Below, in pieces: positions 18,072 to 26,238 of a DNA stretch of 64,000 nt; the stretch's first letter is position 1, and every line of letters begins with the position of its first letter. The notes under the pieces were generated by a model. The model saw only the letters and a list, made by a program, of their open reading frames with translations, had not been told where the DNA came from and searched no databases. The stretch is from Dyella silvatica (GTDB taxonomy: Bacteria > Pseudomonadota > Gammaproteobacteria > Xanthomonadales > Rhodanobacteraceae). The stretch spans positions 1 through 64,000 of the forward strand of contig NZ_JAPDPE010000001.1 in NCBI RefSeq assembly GCF_026283955.1, given 5' to 3'. The position numbers and the translations under genes are program-made.

Positions 18072-19216
18072 GACCGGATCTCCAGCCCTTCGGCAATGCG
18101 CAGCACATCGGCAAAAATACCCGCCGCCGTCACTTCCGGGCCGGCGCCAGGGCCTTGCACCAGCAGCGGGTTATCGCGATAACGGCGGGTGCTGAACTGC
18201 ACCACGTTGTCGGTGAGCCGCGTATGCGCGAACGGGTGCCCGTTGGGCAGCACGGTGAGTTTCACGCTGGCATGACCGTGGGCATCCAGATGCGCGCGAT
18301 GACGCAGCACGCCGCCTTGCGCGCGCGCTTCAGCCAGCCGCGCTGCCATCGGCTCATCGAGTTCTTCCAGCCGCTCCATGAATTCATCCACCGCCAGCGC
18401 AGCCAGATGAGCCGGTACCAGGCTTTGTACTTCGACGTTTTCCAGCGACAGCGGCCAGCCCGCCTCGCGCGCCAGGATCACCAGCTTGCGCGCCACATCC
18501 ATGCCCGAGAGGTCGTCGCGCGGGTCAGGCTCGGTATAGCCCAGGGCATGTGCTTCGCGGACCAGCGCAGAGAAGGGTTGGTTACCGTCATGACGATTGC
18601 ACAGCCAGGCCAGGGTGCCGGAGAACATGCCCTCGACCGAGGTGAGTTCGTCGCCGGTATCGAGCAGGTCGCGCAGCGTCTGCACCACCGGCAAACCCGC
18701 GCATACCGTGGCCTCGTAACGAAAACGCATGCCGCCCGCGCAGGCGGCGCGTATCGCCTGCCAACGGCTTAGCGAGCCACTGCCGGCCAGCTTGTTCGGC
18801 GTGACCACATGCAGGCCGGCAGTCAGCCAGGTGGCGTAATGCGAGGCGACGGCATCGTTGGCGCTGCAGTCGATCAACAGCGCATGGCGGCCGTCGATGC
18901 CGAGTACATGGGCGGCAAATTCGTTTAAATCGCTTGGCCGCCAGGTTTGCGCGCTATCGCAGCGGCCATTGAGTTCCGGGTCGTCGCTGTCCAGCCACAT
19001 CCGCTTGCTGGCGGCGACGCCGCAAAGCTTCAGCTCCAGTCCGGCGCGTGCCAGCCGAGGTTGAGTCGCCCGCAATTGATCGAGCAGAGCGCTGCCGACG
19101 CGGCCTGGGCCAATCAGGCCCACGGCCAAGCTACGGCGACGAGTGGTAGTCACCGGCAGCGCCATGGCATGCGGTGGTAGCGATGCTTCAAGTGATTGCG
19201 GTGCACTGACGTTCAC
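18068..19216 (-). CDS. hom: Homoserine dehydrogenase (monofunctional)
   Basis: 382 residues. NAD(P)-binding [19 protein letters not shown] near residue 30, then [16 protein letters not shown] and the family signature around [21 protein letters not shown]. It resembles the C-terminal half of bifunctional ThrA. Xanthomonas thr operons usually carry an aspartokinase fusion, but no aspartokinase domain precedes it here. The start is GTG 19216 with GGAGG seven bases upstream. First structural gene after the thr leader. Confidence 0.92.
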   Translation of the reverse strand: MNVSAPQSLEASLPPHAMALPVTTTRRRSLAVGLIGPGRVGSALLDQLRATQPRLARAGLELKLCGVAASKRMWLDSDDPELNGRCDSAQTWRPSDLNEFAAHVLGIDGRHALLIDCSANDAVASHYATWLTAGLHVVTPNKLAGSGSLSRWQAIRAACAGGMRFRYEATVCAGLPVVQTLRDLLDTGDELTSVEGMFSGTLAWLCNRHDGNQPFSALVREAHALGYTEPDPRDDLSGMDVARKLVILAREAGWPLSLENVEVQSLVPAHLAALAVDEFMERLEELDEPMAARLAEARAQGGVLRHRAHLDAHGHASVKLTVLPNGHPFAHTRLTDNVVQFSTRRYRDNPLLVQGPGAGPEVTAAGIFADVLRIAEGLEIRS

Positions 19217-19270
19217 GGTATTGCCTCCGGTCTGGGGGCCCGTGCTCGTTGTGGCGGTATCGGAGTGTGC

Positions 19271-19297
19271 CGGCCCGCCTCATCGAGGGCGGGGCCG
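19271..19297 (-). terminator. thr attenuator hairpin
   Basis: GC-only stem GGCCCCGCC/GGCGGGCC with one bulged base between the Thr leader stop and hom. The downstream side lacks a U-run, so it would be a weak terminator or pause. Its 5' arm CCCGCCC can instead pair with GGGTGGG (one G-U) in the last leader codons at 19329-19335. Confidence 0.55.
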
Positions 19298-19311
19298 TTG
19301 CGTGGAAGAAG

Positions 19312-19464
19312 CTATTCGCGCAAAGACACCCACCCCGACACGGTGGTAATCGTGGTCGTGGTGGTAGTCGTGGCGGTGGTGAGCATGGAACCGATACGCA
19401 ACGCCATACGCCCGGTGTGAACCGGTGCGGAAAACATCATGGCTGGCGAAGTGATCGGTGACAT
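19312..19464 (-). CDS. thrL: thr operon leader peptide (attenuation control)
   Basis: 50 codons from ATG 19464 (MSPITSPAMMFSAPVHTG) to TAG. The control run is TTATTTTTTTITT, eleven Thr and one Ile within 13 residues, followed by V-S-G-W-V-S-L-R-E. This is the composition of a threonine-operon leader (E. coli ThrL also mixes Thr and Ile). In-frame ATGs at 19440 and 19437 are alternatives, but none has a convincing Shine-Dalgarno. ATG 19464 lies exactly 7 nt after the -10, indicating a leaderless mRNA. The end of the ORF contains the segment able to compete with the downstream hairpin. Confidence 0.87.
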   Translation of the reverse strand: MSPITSPAMMFSAPVHTGRMALRIGSMLTTATTTTTTTITTVSGWVSLRE

Positions 19465-19471
19465 AGGCCTG

Positions 19472-19501
19472 ACCATAGATCGATTGTTGCGCTGCGGTCA
19501 A
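19472..19501 (-). promoter_or_regulatory. Promoter of the thr operon
   Basis: Minus strand: -35 TTGACC (19496-19501), 18-bp spacer, -10 TATGGT (19472-19477), then 7 nt to the leader ATG. The geometry is the same as in the leu/ilv promoter. Confidence 0.65.
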
Positions 19502-19658
19502 CAACTTTATTGTGAAGTTTGGGTGACGCGATAGCGCTGGCAGATCTGGCTTGGCAGCTGGATTTTCGGCCTATTCGTCGGTGCCATGCCGTGCCTGGCC
19601 GGGTCGCGCATGGGCGTGCGTTGAGGGGGCATCGAGCCGGCGACGTAAGCACTCAGGC

Positions 19659-20414
19659 TTACGCGAGGACGATGTCGATACCGAGCGCGACGAAAGGATC
19701 GGTCAGCGCCACCGGGGTCGCTTTTTCGACCACGATGCTGCTGGCGGCGGTGGCGGCCGCGACCACATAGGCCGAGGCCGTGTGGAGTTTTTCCGACGAG
19801 GCGAGCACCACGGTTTCTGCTGCTTGCGCGGCCAGCGCGCGTTTGACGTAAGCCTCTTCCAGGTCGCCGGTGCTCAGCCCCGCGGTGGGGTGCACGCCGG
19901 TGACACCCATGAAATACATATCGGCGCGGATATGGCTGATCGCCTCGATCGCCGCCGCACCGACCGCGACCACCGAGTGCTTGAACAGCCGTCCGCCGAT
20001 CAACACCACCTCGATGCCTGCATGTTCGGCCAACACCACCGCCACGCTGGGGCTGTGCGTCACCACCGTTGCCTGCAAGGTGGTCGGCAGTTGACGTGCC
20101 AGCTGCACGGCTGTGGTGCCGCCATCCAGGATGACGATTTGTCCGGGCTGGATCATTTGCGCGGCGGCGCGGGCAATCGCCATCTTGGCCGTCGTGGCAA
20201 TGTGTTCGCGCTGGGCAAAATCCGCTGCCGCCGGTGAGGCCGGCAGCGCGCCGCCATGCACGCGCTGAAGCAGCCCTTCGGCGGCCAGCTCGCGCAGATC
20301 CCGCCTGACGGTGTCTTCGGACACCCCAAAACCTTCGCTAAGCGTCTTGGCCACGACCTGGCCGTCGCGCTTGAGGGCGCCGAGGATAGCTTGCTTGCGA
20401 TGAGAGGTCAGCAT
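19659..20414 (-). CDS. DeoR/GlpR-family transcriptional regulator
   Basis: 251 residues. The N-terminal HTH (VVAKTLSEGFGVSEDTVRRD LREL-type) is followed by the sugar-phosphate-sensing DeoR C-terminal domain with ILDGGTTAVQLARQL and a K near SSEKLHTASAYVV. Effector unknown. The ATG at 20414 sits 4 bp from the first of three direct repeats in the divergent promoter region, so autoregulation and control of nudK are likely. An inverted repeat CGTAAGC/GCTTACG (19644-19663) spans the stop. Confidence 0.9.
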   Translation of the reverse strand: MLTSHRKQAILGALKRDGQVVAKTLSEGFGVSEDTVRRDLRELAAEGLLQRVHGGALPASPAAADFAQREHIATTAKMAIARAAAQMIQPGQIVILDGGTTAVQLARQLPTTLQATVVTHSPSVAVVLAEHAGIEVVLIGGRLFKHSVVAVGAAAIEAISHIRADMYFMGVTGVHPTAGLSTGDLEEAYVKRALAAQAAETVVLASSEKLHTASAYVVAAATAASSIVVEKATPVALTDPFVALGIDIVLA

Positions 20415-20418
20415 GGCG

Positions 20419-20457
20419 ATTGCACGATAATTCTTGAAATTGCACGAGATTGCACGA
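20419..20457. promoter_or_regulatory. Three direct repeats ATTGCACGA between deoR and nudK
   Basis: Exact copies begin at 20419, 20439 and 20449, that is 20 and 10 bp apart, so all face the same side of the helix. Probable operator of the adjacent DeoR-family protein. Confidence 0.65.
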
Positions 20458-20501
20458 TACGGTATCTGCCCGCCGATTGTCTACCTTGGGAGCAAACCGC
20501 C

Positions 20502-21086
20502 ATGCATAAAACCGCCGAACGGGTCCGTGTGATCGATAGCCAGGTGCTATCCAACGATTGGTATCTGCTGAAGAAAACCACTTTTGACTTTCTGCGCGCC
20601 GATGGCAGCTGGCAGCGGCAACATCGCGAAACCTACGATCGCGGCAACGGTGCCGCCTTGCTGTTGTACAACCGGCAACAGCGCAGCGTGGTGCTGACGC
20701 GGCAGTTTCGCTTTCCGGCCTACGTCAACGGGCATCACGGCATGTTGATCGAAGCGCCAGCCGGCTTGCTCGACCAGGCCACGCCCGAGCAACGCATACG
20801 CGCCGAAGTGGAAGAGGAAACCGGTTATCGCTTGAGCGCAGTCAGCAAAGTCTTCGAGGCGTTCATGAGCCCCGGCTCGGTCACCGAGAAACTGTTTTTC
20901 TTCATGGCCGAATACGACGCCGCCAGCAAAGTCGGCGACGGTGGCGGGCTGGCCGAAGAAGGCGAAGATATCGAAGTGCTGGAACTACCCTTCGAGCAGG
21001 CGATGGCGATGATTGCGCGTGGCGAGATCGTCGATGGCAAAACCATCATGCTGCTGCAGTATGCGGCGCTGCATGTCTTTGCTTGA
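20502..21086 (+). CDS. nudK: NUDIX hydrolase, GDP-mannose pyrophosphatase type
   Basis: 194 residues (E. coli NudK 191). It begins MHKTAERVRVIDSQVLSNDW; the NUDIX box is visible as AGLLDQATPEQRIRAEVEEE followed by TGYRL. NudK hydrolyses GDP-mannose and some other sugar nucleotides. The open frame continues upstream but GGGAG before ATG 20502 fixes the start. Divergent from the DeoR regulator with shared direct repeats. Confidence 0.87.
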   Translation: MHKTAERVRVIDSQVLSNDWYLLKKTTFDFLRADGSWQRQHRETYDRGNGAALLLYNRQQRSVVLTRQFRFPAYVNGHHGMLIEAPAGLLDQATPEQRIRAEVEEETGYRLSAVSKVFEAFMSPGSVTEKLFFFMAEYDAASKVGDGGGLAEEGEDIEVLELPFEQAMAMIARGEIVDGKTIMLLQYAALHVFA

Positions 21087-21093
21087 TGGGGAT

Positions 21094-21135
21094 GCTGGCG
21101 CGGTGTTGGGATTCGCTGCCCAACACCACGCCAGC
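21094..21135. terminator. Bidirectional hairpin between convergent nudK and cpdB
   Basis: Long stem GCTGGCG/CGCCAGC plus GGTGTTGGG/CCCAACACC, 8-nt loop, a single mismatched pair between the two helices. No U-run on either side, but the position between convergent genes favours transcription termination. Confidence 0.6.
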
Positions 21136-21152
21136 CAACCCTCGCGGGGTGC

Positions 21153-23144
21153 TTAACGCGTCAAGTCGATCGCATAGGTGGCGTTGCCTTCGCCGTTGTC
21201 GCACAGCTGGCGAATGGTCGACAGGCCGGTGGCATGCGCCACATCCTGCTTGCCGGCGGCGCCCTTGAAGACAATCGGGCCTGCCGTTTTCAGCGGGGCG
21301 AAACGCCACGAGGTGGGCTGCAGATCTTTGCTGCCGATCTGCTGTTGGCGTTGCAGCCACTTGGCCAGGATCTCGCGCGCGCCATCGGGTGCGGCGAGTA
21401 CGATGTTGTTGCCGTCGAGGCCGGGGAAGTTACCGCCACCGCTGGCCCGGTAGTTATTGGTGGCGACGATGAAGAGTTGTTTCGGGCTGACTGGCTTGCC
21501 CTGGAAAGTCAGCCGGGTGATGCGCTGGCCGACCGGCTTGGAGACATCAATGGTGTAGGCGATGCCGCCCTGGATCTGGTCGAAATTGAATCCGGGGTAG
21601 TGGTCATTGATCAACGCTTGCTCGCCGGCCTTGCTCGGGTCGATACGATTGAAACGTTCGGCGGATTTCTCCAGCCACGCCTTCAGCCCGGCGCCATCGA
21701 CTTTCACCGCGGCGAGGGTGTTGGGATAAAAGTACAAATCGGCGGCGCTGCGCAGGGTTAGCGGGCCGGCGGCGACATCAGTGTAATCGTCGGGGCCGCC
21801 AAAGCCGGTGCGAAAGGCCGCGGCCGCGGAAAGCACCGGCAGCTTGGCCAGTTCCGGGTGCAGCTTCGGCAGTTCATTGATGACGTAGTCGCGCTGGGCG
21901 GCATTGACGGCGGCCAACGCGGTCATATTGCCTTCGTCGGCAAAATAGCTGCTCATGCGCAGCGCGCTTTCGCCGATGGTGGTGTTGACGTGGGCCACGG
22001 CGGCTTCATGGGCCTGAGCCACCAGCGGTGCGATCACCGGATCGACCGGCACGCATTCATTTTTCTTCGGGCAGATCGGGCGCACTTCGCTATGCGTCTG
22101 GGCTTTGTCGATCACCCAGTGGCCGTTCTGCCGATCCAGCGCCAGCTTGATCACGCCAAGGTCTTTGCCGAAGAAGCCGGCCATCACCGCAGGCGTGCCG
22201 CGCACGAAGCCGCGCTTGGCATCCACGTCCTGCATGCTCTCGTAATGCGGGCCGGGGAACTCAGTGTGCGAGTGTCCCAGCAGCAAGACGTCGATGCCCG
22301 GGATGGCGGCGAGGTACCAGCCGCCGTTCTCCATCTCTGAGGTATAGGTGTCGGTGTTCAAGCCGCCATGCAGCACGGCGACGATCAGGTCGGGGTGTTG
22401 CGCTTGCAGCTCTGGCAGATAACGTTTGGCCGCTTCGACCACGCCCGTGACGGTGACCTTGCCGGCGAGGTTTTGTTTGTCCCACTCCAGAATCGGCGGC
22501 GGCGTAAAGCCGATGATGCCGATTTTCAACGGCGCGCTATGAGTCTTGCCGCTGGGGTCGGTGACCTGGATGTTTTTCTCGACCACGGCCCAGGGCTTGA
22601 AGATCGGCTGGCCGTCCCGTGCGCTGTACACATTGGAAAGCACCAGCGGGAAATGCGGCCCGGCGCAGCGATCGCTATGGCCGCCTTCGACATTCATCGG
22701 CGTGCCGGTGACCTGCGACAGAAAGGGCAGGCCGTAGTTGAACTCGTGATTGCCGGCGGTGCCGCCGTCGTAGCCGATGGCGTCCATGGCGCGGTAAATC
22801 GCCAGCTCTTCATCACAGCCGATCGGCTTGACCTGGGCCTGGTAGTCGGCCAGCACGGTGCCTTGAATGGTGTCGCCGCTATCGAACAGGAAGTTATTGG
22901 GAAACTCCGCCCGCGCGCGGCGGATCAGCGTGGTGGTGCGCTCGTAGCCCAGGCTGCTGTCGGGCTTGACCTTGTAATAGTCGTAACTGAGCACGTTGGC
23001 ATGCAGGTCGGTGGTCTCCAGAATCGCCACGTCCGCACGCGTGCCGTCAGCCAGCGGCCTCGCTTGCTGCGGTGCGGTGGCGCAACCGGCAAGCAGGGCG
23101 GCGGCAAAAGCCGTGAGAGAAACGAGGCGTGGCGGCATGGGCAT
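21153..23144 (-). CDS. cpdB: 2',3'-cyclic-nucleotide 2'-phosphodiesterase/3'-nucleotidase, lipoprotein
   Basis: 663 residues from ATG 23144. The signal peptide ends in the lipobox LLAGC, so the protein is probably an outer-membrane or periplasmic lipoprotein. Metal-binding motifs of the calcineurin-like domain: ILETTDLHANV, DSGDTIQG, TAGNHEFNYG, HGGLN and LGHSHTEF. The UshA/CpdB C-terminal domain follows, with YFYPNTLAAVKVDG and NNYRASGGGNFPG. The D-Y-Y-K insert after the first motif favours CpdB over UshA. It scavenges phosphate and nucleosides from RNA breakdown products. An in-frame extension to 23297 has no start signal and is not included. Confidence 0.9.
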   Translation of the reverse strand: MPMPPRLVSLTAFAAALLAGCATAPQQARPLADGTRADVAILETTDLHANVLSYDYYKVKPDSSLGYERTTTLIRRARAEFPNNFLFDSGDTIQGTVLADYQAQVKPIGCDEELAIYRAMDAIGYDGGTAGNHEFNYGLPFLSQVTGTPMNVEGGHSDRCAGPHFPLVLSNVYSARDGQPIFKPWAVVEKNIQVTDPSGKTHSAPLKIGIIGFTPPPILEWDKQNLAGKVTVTGVVEAAKRYLPELQAQHPDLIVAVLHGGLNTDTYTSEMENGGWYLAAIPGIDVLLLGHSHTEFPGPHYESMQDVDAKRGFVRGTPAVMAGFFGKDLGVIKLALDRQNGHWVIDKAQTHSEVRPICPKKNECVPVDPVIAPLVAQAHEAAVAHVNTTIGESALRMSSYFADEGNMTALAAVNAAQRDYVINELPKLHPELAKLPVLSAAAAFRTGFGGPDDYTDVAAGPLTLRSAADLYFYPNTLAAVKVDGAGLKAWLEKSAERFNRIDPSKAGEQALINDHYPGFNFDQIQGGIAYTIDVSKPVGQRITRLTFQGKPVSPKQLFIVATNNYRASGGGNFPGLDGNNIVLAAPDGAREILAKWLQRQQQIGSKDLQPTSWRFAPLKTAGPIVFKGAAGKQDVAHATGLSTIRQLCDNGEGNATYAIDLTR

Positions 23145-24093
23145 GGTGTTTCCATTGCTGACGAACAAGCCGCGCAACGTAGCAGATCGAGATGACGCTT
23201 CGTTAGGTGCCCCGCATGGCGCCAAACCCTGGCCGCTGTGCGGATTTAGCCCGGTGGTGAGGCGATCCAGCGTTGGGCTTTGCTGCGCGGGTGACATGGC
23301 CGGCAGATTGCATCGAGCGAGAAGGCTTGCGTGAAGCTGTCTTCCAACGAGGATGATTATTATTTGGGCGCATTTTAGAAAGAAATTAGATTAATGATGG
23401 TTATGATTATCAATACAAATTCATGCGAACTCGTTTTGACGATTTATTTTTTGTGACCTGAGTGGAGTATCCGCGGGGCAAGTTATTGCTATTTATTATG
23501 GGTTAATAATTTTAAGAATTGGTGCTTTAGCTGGGCTGGCGCCATTATCGCGGCCGCATTTGCCGTGCATTAACTTACGCTTTGCAGACTCGCCGCTGTC
23601 GTTATTTGTTGCTGCGTTAGCGATGTGCGCCAAGACATAATGAATACGTAATGATTATCTTTGTTATCGGGATGAGTCGAATGGCGGATGCGGATGGCAT
23701 TGATACGGCCGTTTAATCGGTTCGTAAGCCATGTTGTCTTGCGGCAAATCGGCACGCTGGCTGCGGCCGAACGATTTTGCGTGAAGGTGCTTTCACATAA
23801 ATGGTTGTTAGAACAATAGGTTGTCTTGTCATGTCTTCTTGATTAGGGTCAACGGATTCGTCAATGGGAGAGGTTGACGGATGGTTTCGTTAGGGAATCA
23901 GGCAGATCACTGCCTGCATGCACGCACTTCAAATATGAGCCTGCAGGGACTGTAAGGGGCGGGCTTTAGTTGGGTGTTGACGAAATCGCGGGGTAATTCG
24001 GTGCAATAAACAGTCCCGTTAATGCGGCGACGCAAAGCCTGTGGCCACGCCGCCGCAACGGGTTCTTTTGTCCTATTTTTATGGGGTAATAAA
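23145..24093. other. AT-rich intergenic region, no gene seen
   Basis: About 950 bp, clearly richer in A+T than its surroundings between 23340 and 23830. Short open frames here lack family features. The stretch near 23390-23415 has a half-match to a Fur-type site (ATTATCA) but the other half is poor. No hairpin or repeat stands out. Low GC could mark old inserted DNA or a promoter region. Confidence 0.4.
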
Positions 24094-25992
24094 ATGTCCG
24101 ATTACACGAAAAGCGGCTTGCTTAAAGTAGTCGCTGCTTCGGCCTTGCTTAGCCTGGTGGCAGGCGCGGCGGCAGCGAGCAGCGATGCTGCAAACAATGG
24201 AGCGGCACAGCAAAATGGCGCGGCACAGCAAAATGTATCCAACCCTTACTCGCCGCGTTACGGGCACCCTTATCGTCATGGCGCGATTCCCACCCGGGAT
24301 GCCTTGAACAGAATGAGGCAGTACTCGGTCATGCATGCACAGCCTGCGGTTACCGGCACCGAGACGCTTAGCTTCGGCGGCGGCGTGGACGGTATTGGCG
24401 TCACCAGCGGCACACCCAAGGTATATCTGGTGGTTTACGGTAGCCAATGGGGTACCGCCGGCACCGATGCCAATGGCAATACCACCCTGTCCAACGATGC
24501 CGACGGCGCCGTGCCTTATCTGGAAAGCATGTTCAAAGGCCTGGGTACCGGCGGCGAACTGTGGTCGGGCACGATGACCCAGTATTGCGATGGCCCCCTG
24601 GTGGCCACCGGCGCGACCTCTTGCCCGTCAGGCGCACCGCTGATCCATTACCCGACCGGTGGCCCATTCGCCGGTATCTGGTACGACAATTCAGCCGCCT
24701 CGCCTGCCTCGGCTACCGGTGCGCAGCTGGCACAGGAAGCGATTAACGCGGCACAGCATTTCGGCAATACCACGGCAGCATCCAATCGCTATGCGCAGTA
24801 CGTGATCCTGTCGCCATCAGGCACCACGCCGGATGGATTCAACACGCCCAGCGGCAGTTTCTGCGCATGGCATGACTGGAACGGTGACCAGAGCGTGACT
24901 TCGCCGGTGGGCGATGTCGCTTTCACCAATATGCCGTATGTCGCCGACGCTGGTTCCAGTTGCGGTCAGGGCTTCGTCAATAGCGGCAGTGCGGGCACCC
25001 TGGATGGTTTCTCGATCGTCAATGGTCATGAGTACGCCGAAACCGTTACCGACCAGAACCCGGCAGGTGGCTGGACCAATACCACCGGCTCGTCCTTCAA
25101 CGGTCAAGAAAACGGTGACGAGTGCGCCTGGCTCTCTTCGGGCCAGGGCGCGTCGGCCAATGTGACCATGGGCACCGGCACCTTTGCCATGCAAAGTACC
25201 TGGTCGAACGATACCAACCAGTGCGAAATCGCCCATCCGATCGTGGGTGGCGGTGGCGGTGGCGGTACGCCGACGGCTAATTTTGGCTTTACGACCAGCG
25301 GTCTGACGGCCAATTTCACCGACAGCTCCACCGATAGCGGCGGCTCGATTACGTCGCACTCATGGACCTTTGGTGACAGCACTTCGTCGACTGCCACCAA
25401 TCCGAGCCACACCTATGCGGCCGCTGGCAGCTACAGCGTGACCGAGACGGTGACCGACAGCGCCAGCGGGAAAAGCAGCAGCAAGACGCAGTCGGTAACG
25501 GTTAGCAGTGGCGGTGGTTCGACGCAGCTGCTGGGCAATACCGGTTTTGAAACTGGTACCGCGGCACCATGGACGATGACGGCTGGTGTGCTCAACAACG
25601 ACACCACCAGCGAACCTGCACACGCGGGTTCGTGGGATGCATGGCTTGACGGTTATGGCAGCTCGCATACCGATACCGTGGCGCAGACGGTAGCGATCCC
25701 GGCAGGCAAGACCTCGGCGACGCTGCAGTACTACCTGCATATCGATACCGCCGAAACCACCACGACGGCAGCCAATGACACCTTCAAGGTGCAGGTGTTC
25801 AACACCTCGGGTACCTTGCTGGCGACGCTGGCGACGTTCTCCAACCTCAACCACAACACCGGTTATACCGTGCACAGCAGCAGCCTGGCTCCGTACATCG
25901 GCAAGACCGTGGTGATCAAGTTCACCGGTACTGAGAATGCTTCGCTGCAGACTTCCTTCGTGATCGATGACGTCACCCTGACCGTGCAGTAA
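24094..25992 (+). CDS. Secreted protein with HEYAE motif, PKD domain and C-terminal beta domain
   Basis: 632 residues. Signal peptide at 1-31 (LLKVVAASALLSLVAGAAAA). The N-terminal half (about 90-390) contains YLVVYGSQWGTAG and then VNGHEYAETVTDQNPAGGW and GDECAWLS. This H-E-x-x-E with a downstream T-D-x-x-P-x-x-G-W and E-C resembles zinc-metallopeptidase-like secreted proteins related to plant EXORDIUM/PHI-1. A Gly-rich linker (IVGGGGGGGTPTANFGF) leads to a PKD domain (SHSWTFGDSTSSTATNPSHT) and a last 150-residue domain beginning LLGNTGFETGTAAPWTM, typical of carbohydrate- or surface-binding modules. The start at 24094 is preferred over 24022 because the signal peptide follows it directly. 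Substrate unknown. Confidence 0.75.
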   Translation: MSDYTKSGLLKVVAASALLSLVAGAAAASSDAANNGAAQQNGAAQQNVSNPYSPRYGHPYRHGAIPTRDALNRMRQYSVMHAQPAVTGTETLSFGGGVDGIGVTSGTPKVYLVVYGSQWGTAGTDANGNTTLSNDADGAVPYLESMFKGLGTGGELWSGTMTQYCDGPLVATGATSCPSGAPLIHYPTGGPFAGIWYDNSAASPASATGAQLAQEAINAAQHFGNTTAASNRYAQYVILSPSGTTPDGFNTPSGSFCAWHDWNGDQSVTSPVGDVAFTNMPYVADAGSSCGQGFVNSGSAGTLDGFSIVNGHEYAETVTDQNPAGGWTNTTGSSFNGQENGDECAWLSSGQGASANVTMGTGTFAMQSTWSNDTNQCEIAHPIVGGGGGGGTPTANFGFTTSGLTANFTDSSTDSGGSITSHSWTFGDSTSSTATNPSHTYAAAGSYSVTETVTDSASGKSSSKTQSVTVSSGGGSTQLLGNTGFETGTAAPWTMTAGVLNNDTTSEPAHAGSWDAWLDGYGSSHTDTVAQTVAIPAGKTSATLQYYLHIDTAETTTTAANDTFKVQVFNTSGTLLATLATFSNLNHNTGYTVHSSSLAPYIGKTVVIKFTGTENASLQTSFVIDDVTLTVQ

Positions 25993-26003
25993 GCGCTCTC
26001 CTG

Positions 26004-26032
26004 CAAGCGGCTGACCCGTTGTCAGCCGCTTG
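26004..26032 (+). terminator. Hairpin after the PKD protein gene
   Basis: CAAGCGGCTGAC/GTCAGCCGCTTG, 12 perfect pairs with a 5-nt loop, 11 bp past the stop. Probably the first of two tandem terminators. Confidence 0.6.
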
Positions 26033-26065
26033 TTGCAAAGGGCAGGGATGCATTAGAAATCCCGG

Positions 26066-26097
26066 AAAACCCGGCTCGCGAGGGCCGGGTTTTTTTT
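26066..26097 (+). terminator. Intrinsic terminator
   Basis: AACCCGGC/GCCGGGTT stem followed by a run of eight T; a canonical rho-independent terminator for the gene ending at 25992. Confidence 0.85.
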
Positions 26098-26238
26098 GCT
26101 GTTTTGCCAGGCTACCCAGGCGCAGCCGGCGAAAGCACCCTGTCGCCAGTCATGACCGGCCGTTGGTTGCGGTTACGCCTGGCCGCCGTAGAATCGTGGC
26201 CCGCGTCACACTAAGCTGGAACAGGGGACTCTCGACAC

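Noticed and set aside
19280-19504. 74-codon His/Asp-rich minus-strand frame upstream of hom
   Set aside because: It is the Thr leader read in the wrong frame (ACC ACG repeats read as His/Asp).
23385-23420. Fur box upstream of cpdB
   Set aside because: Only one half-site fits; the other half is poor and no iron gene is adjacent.
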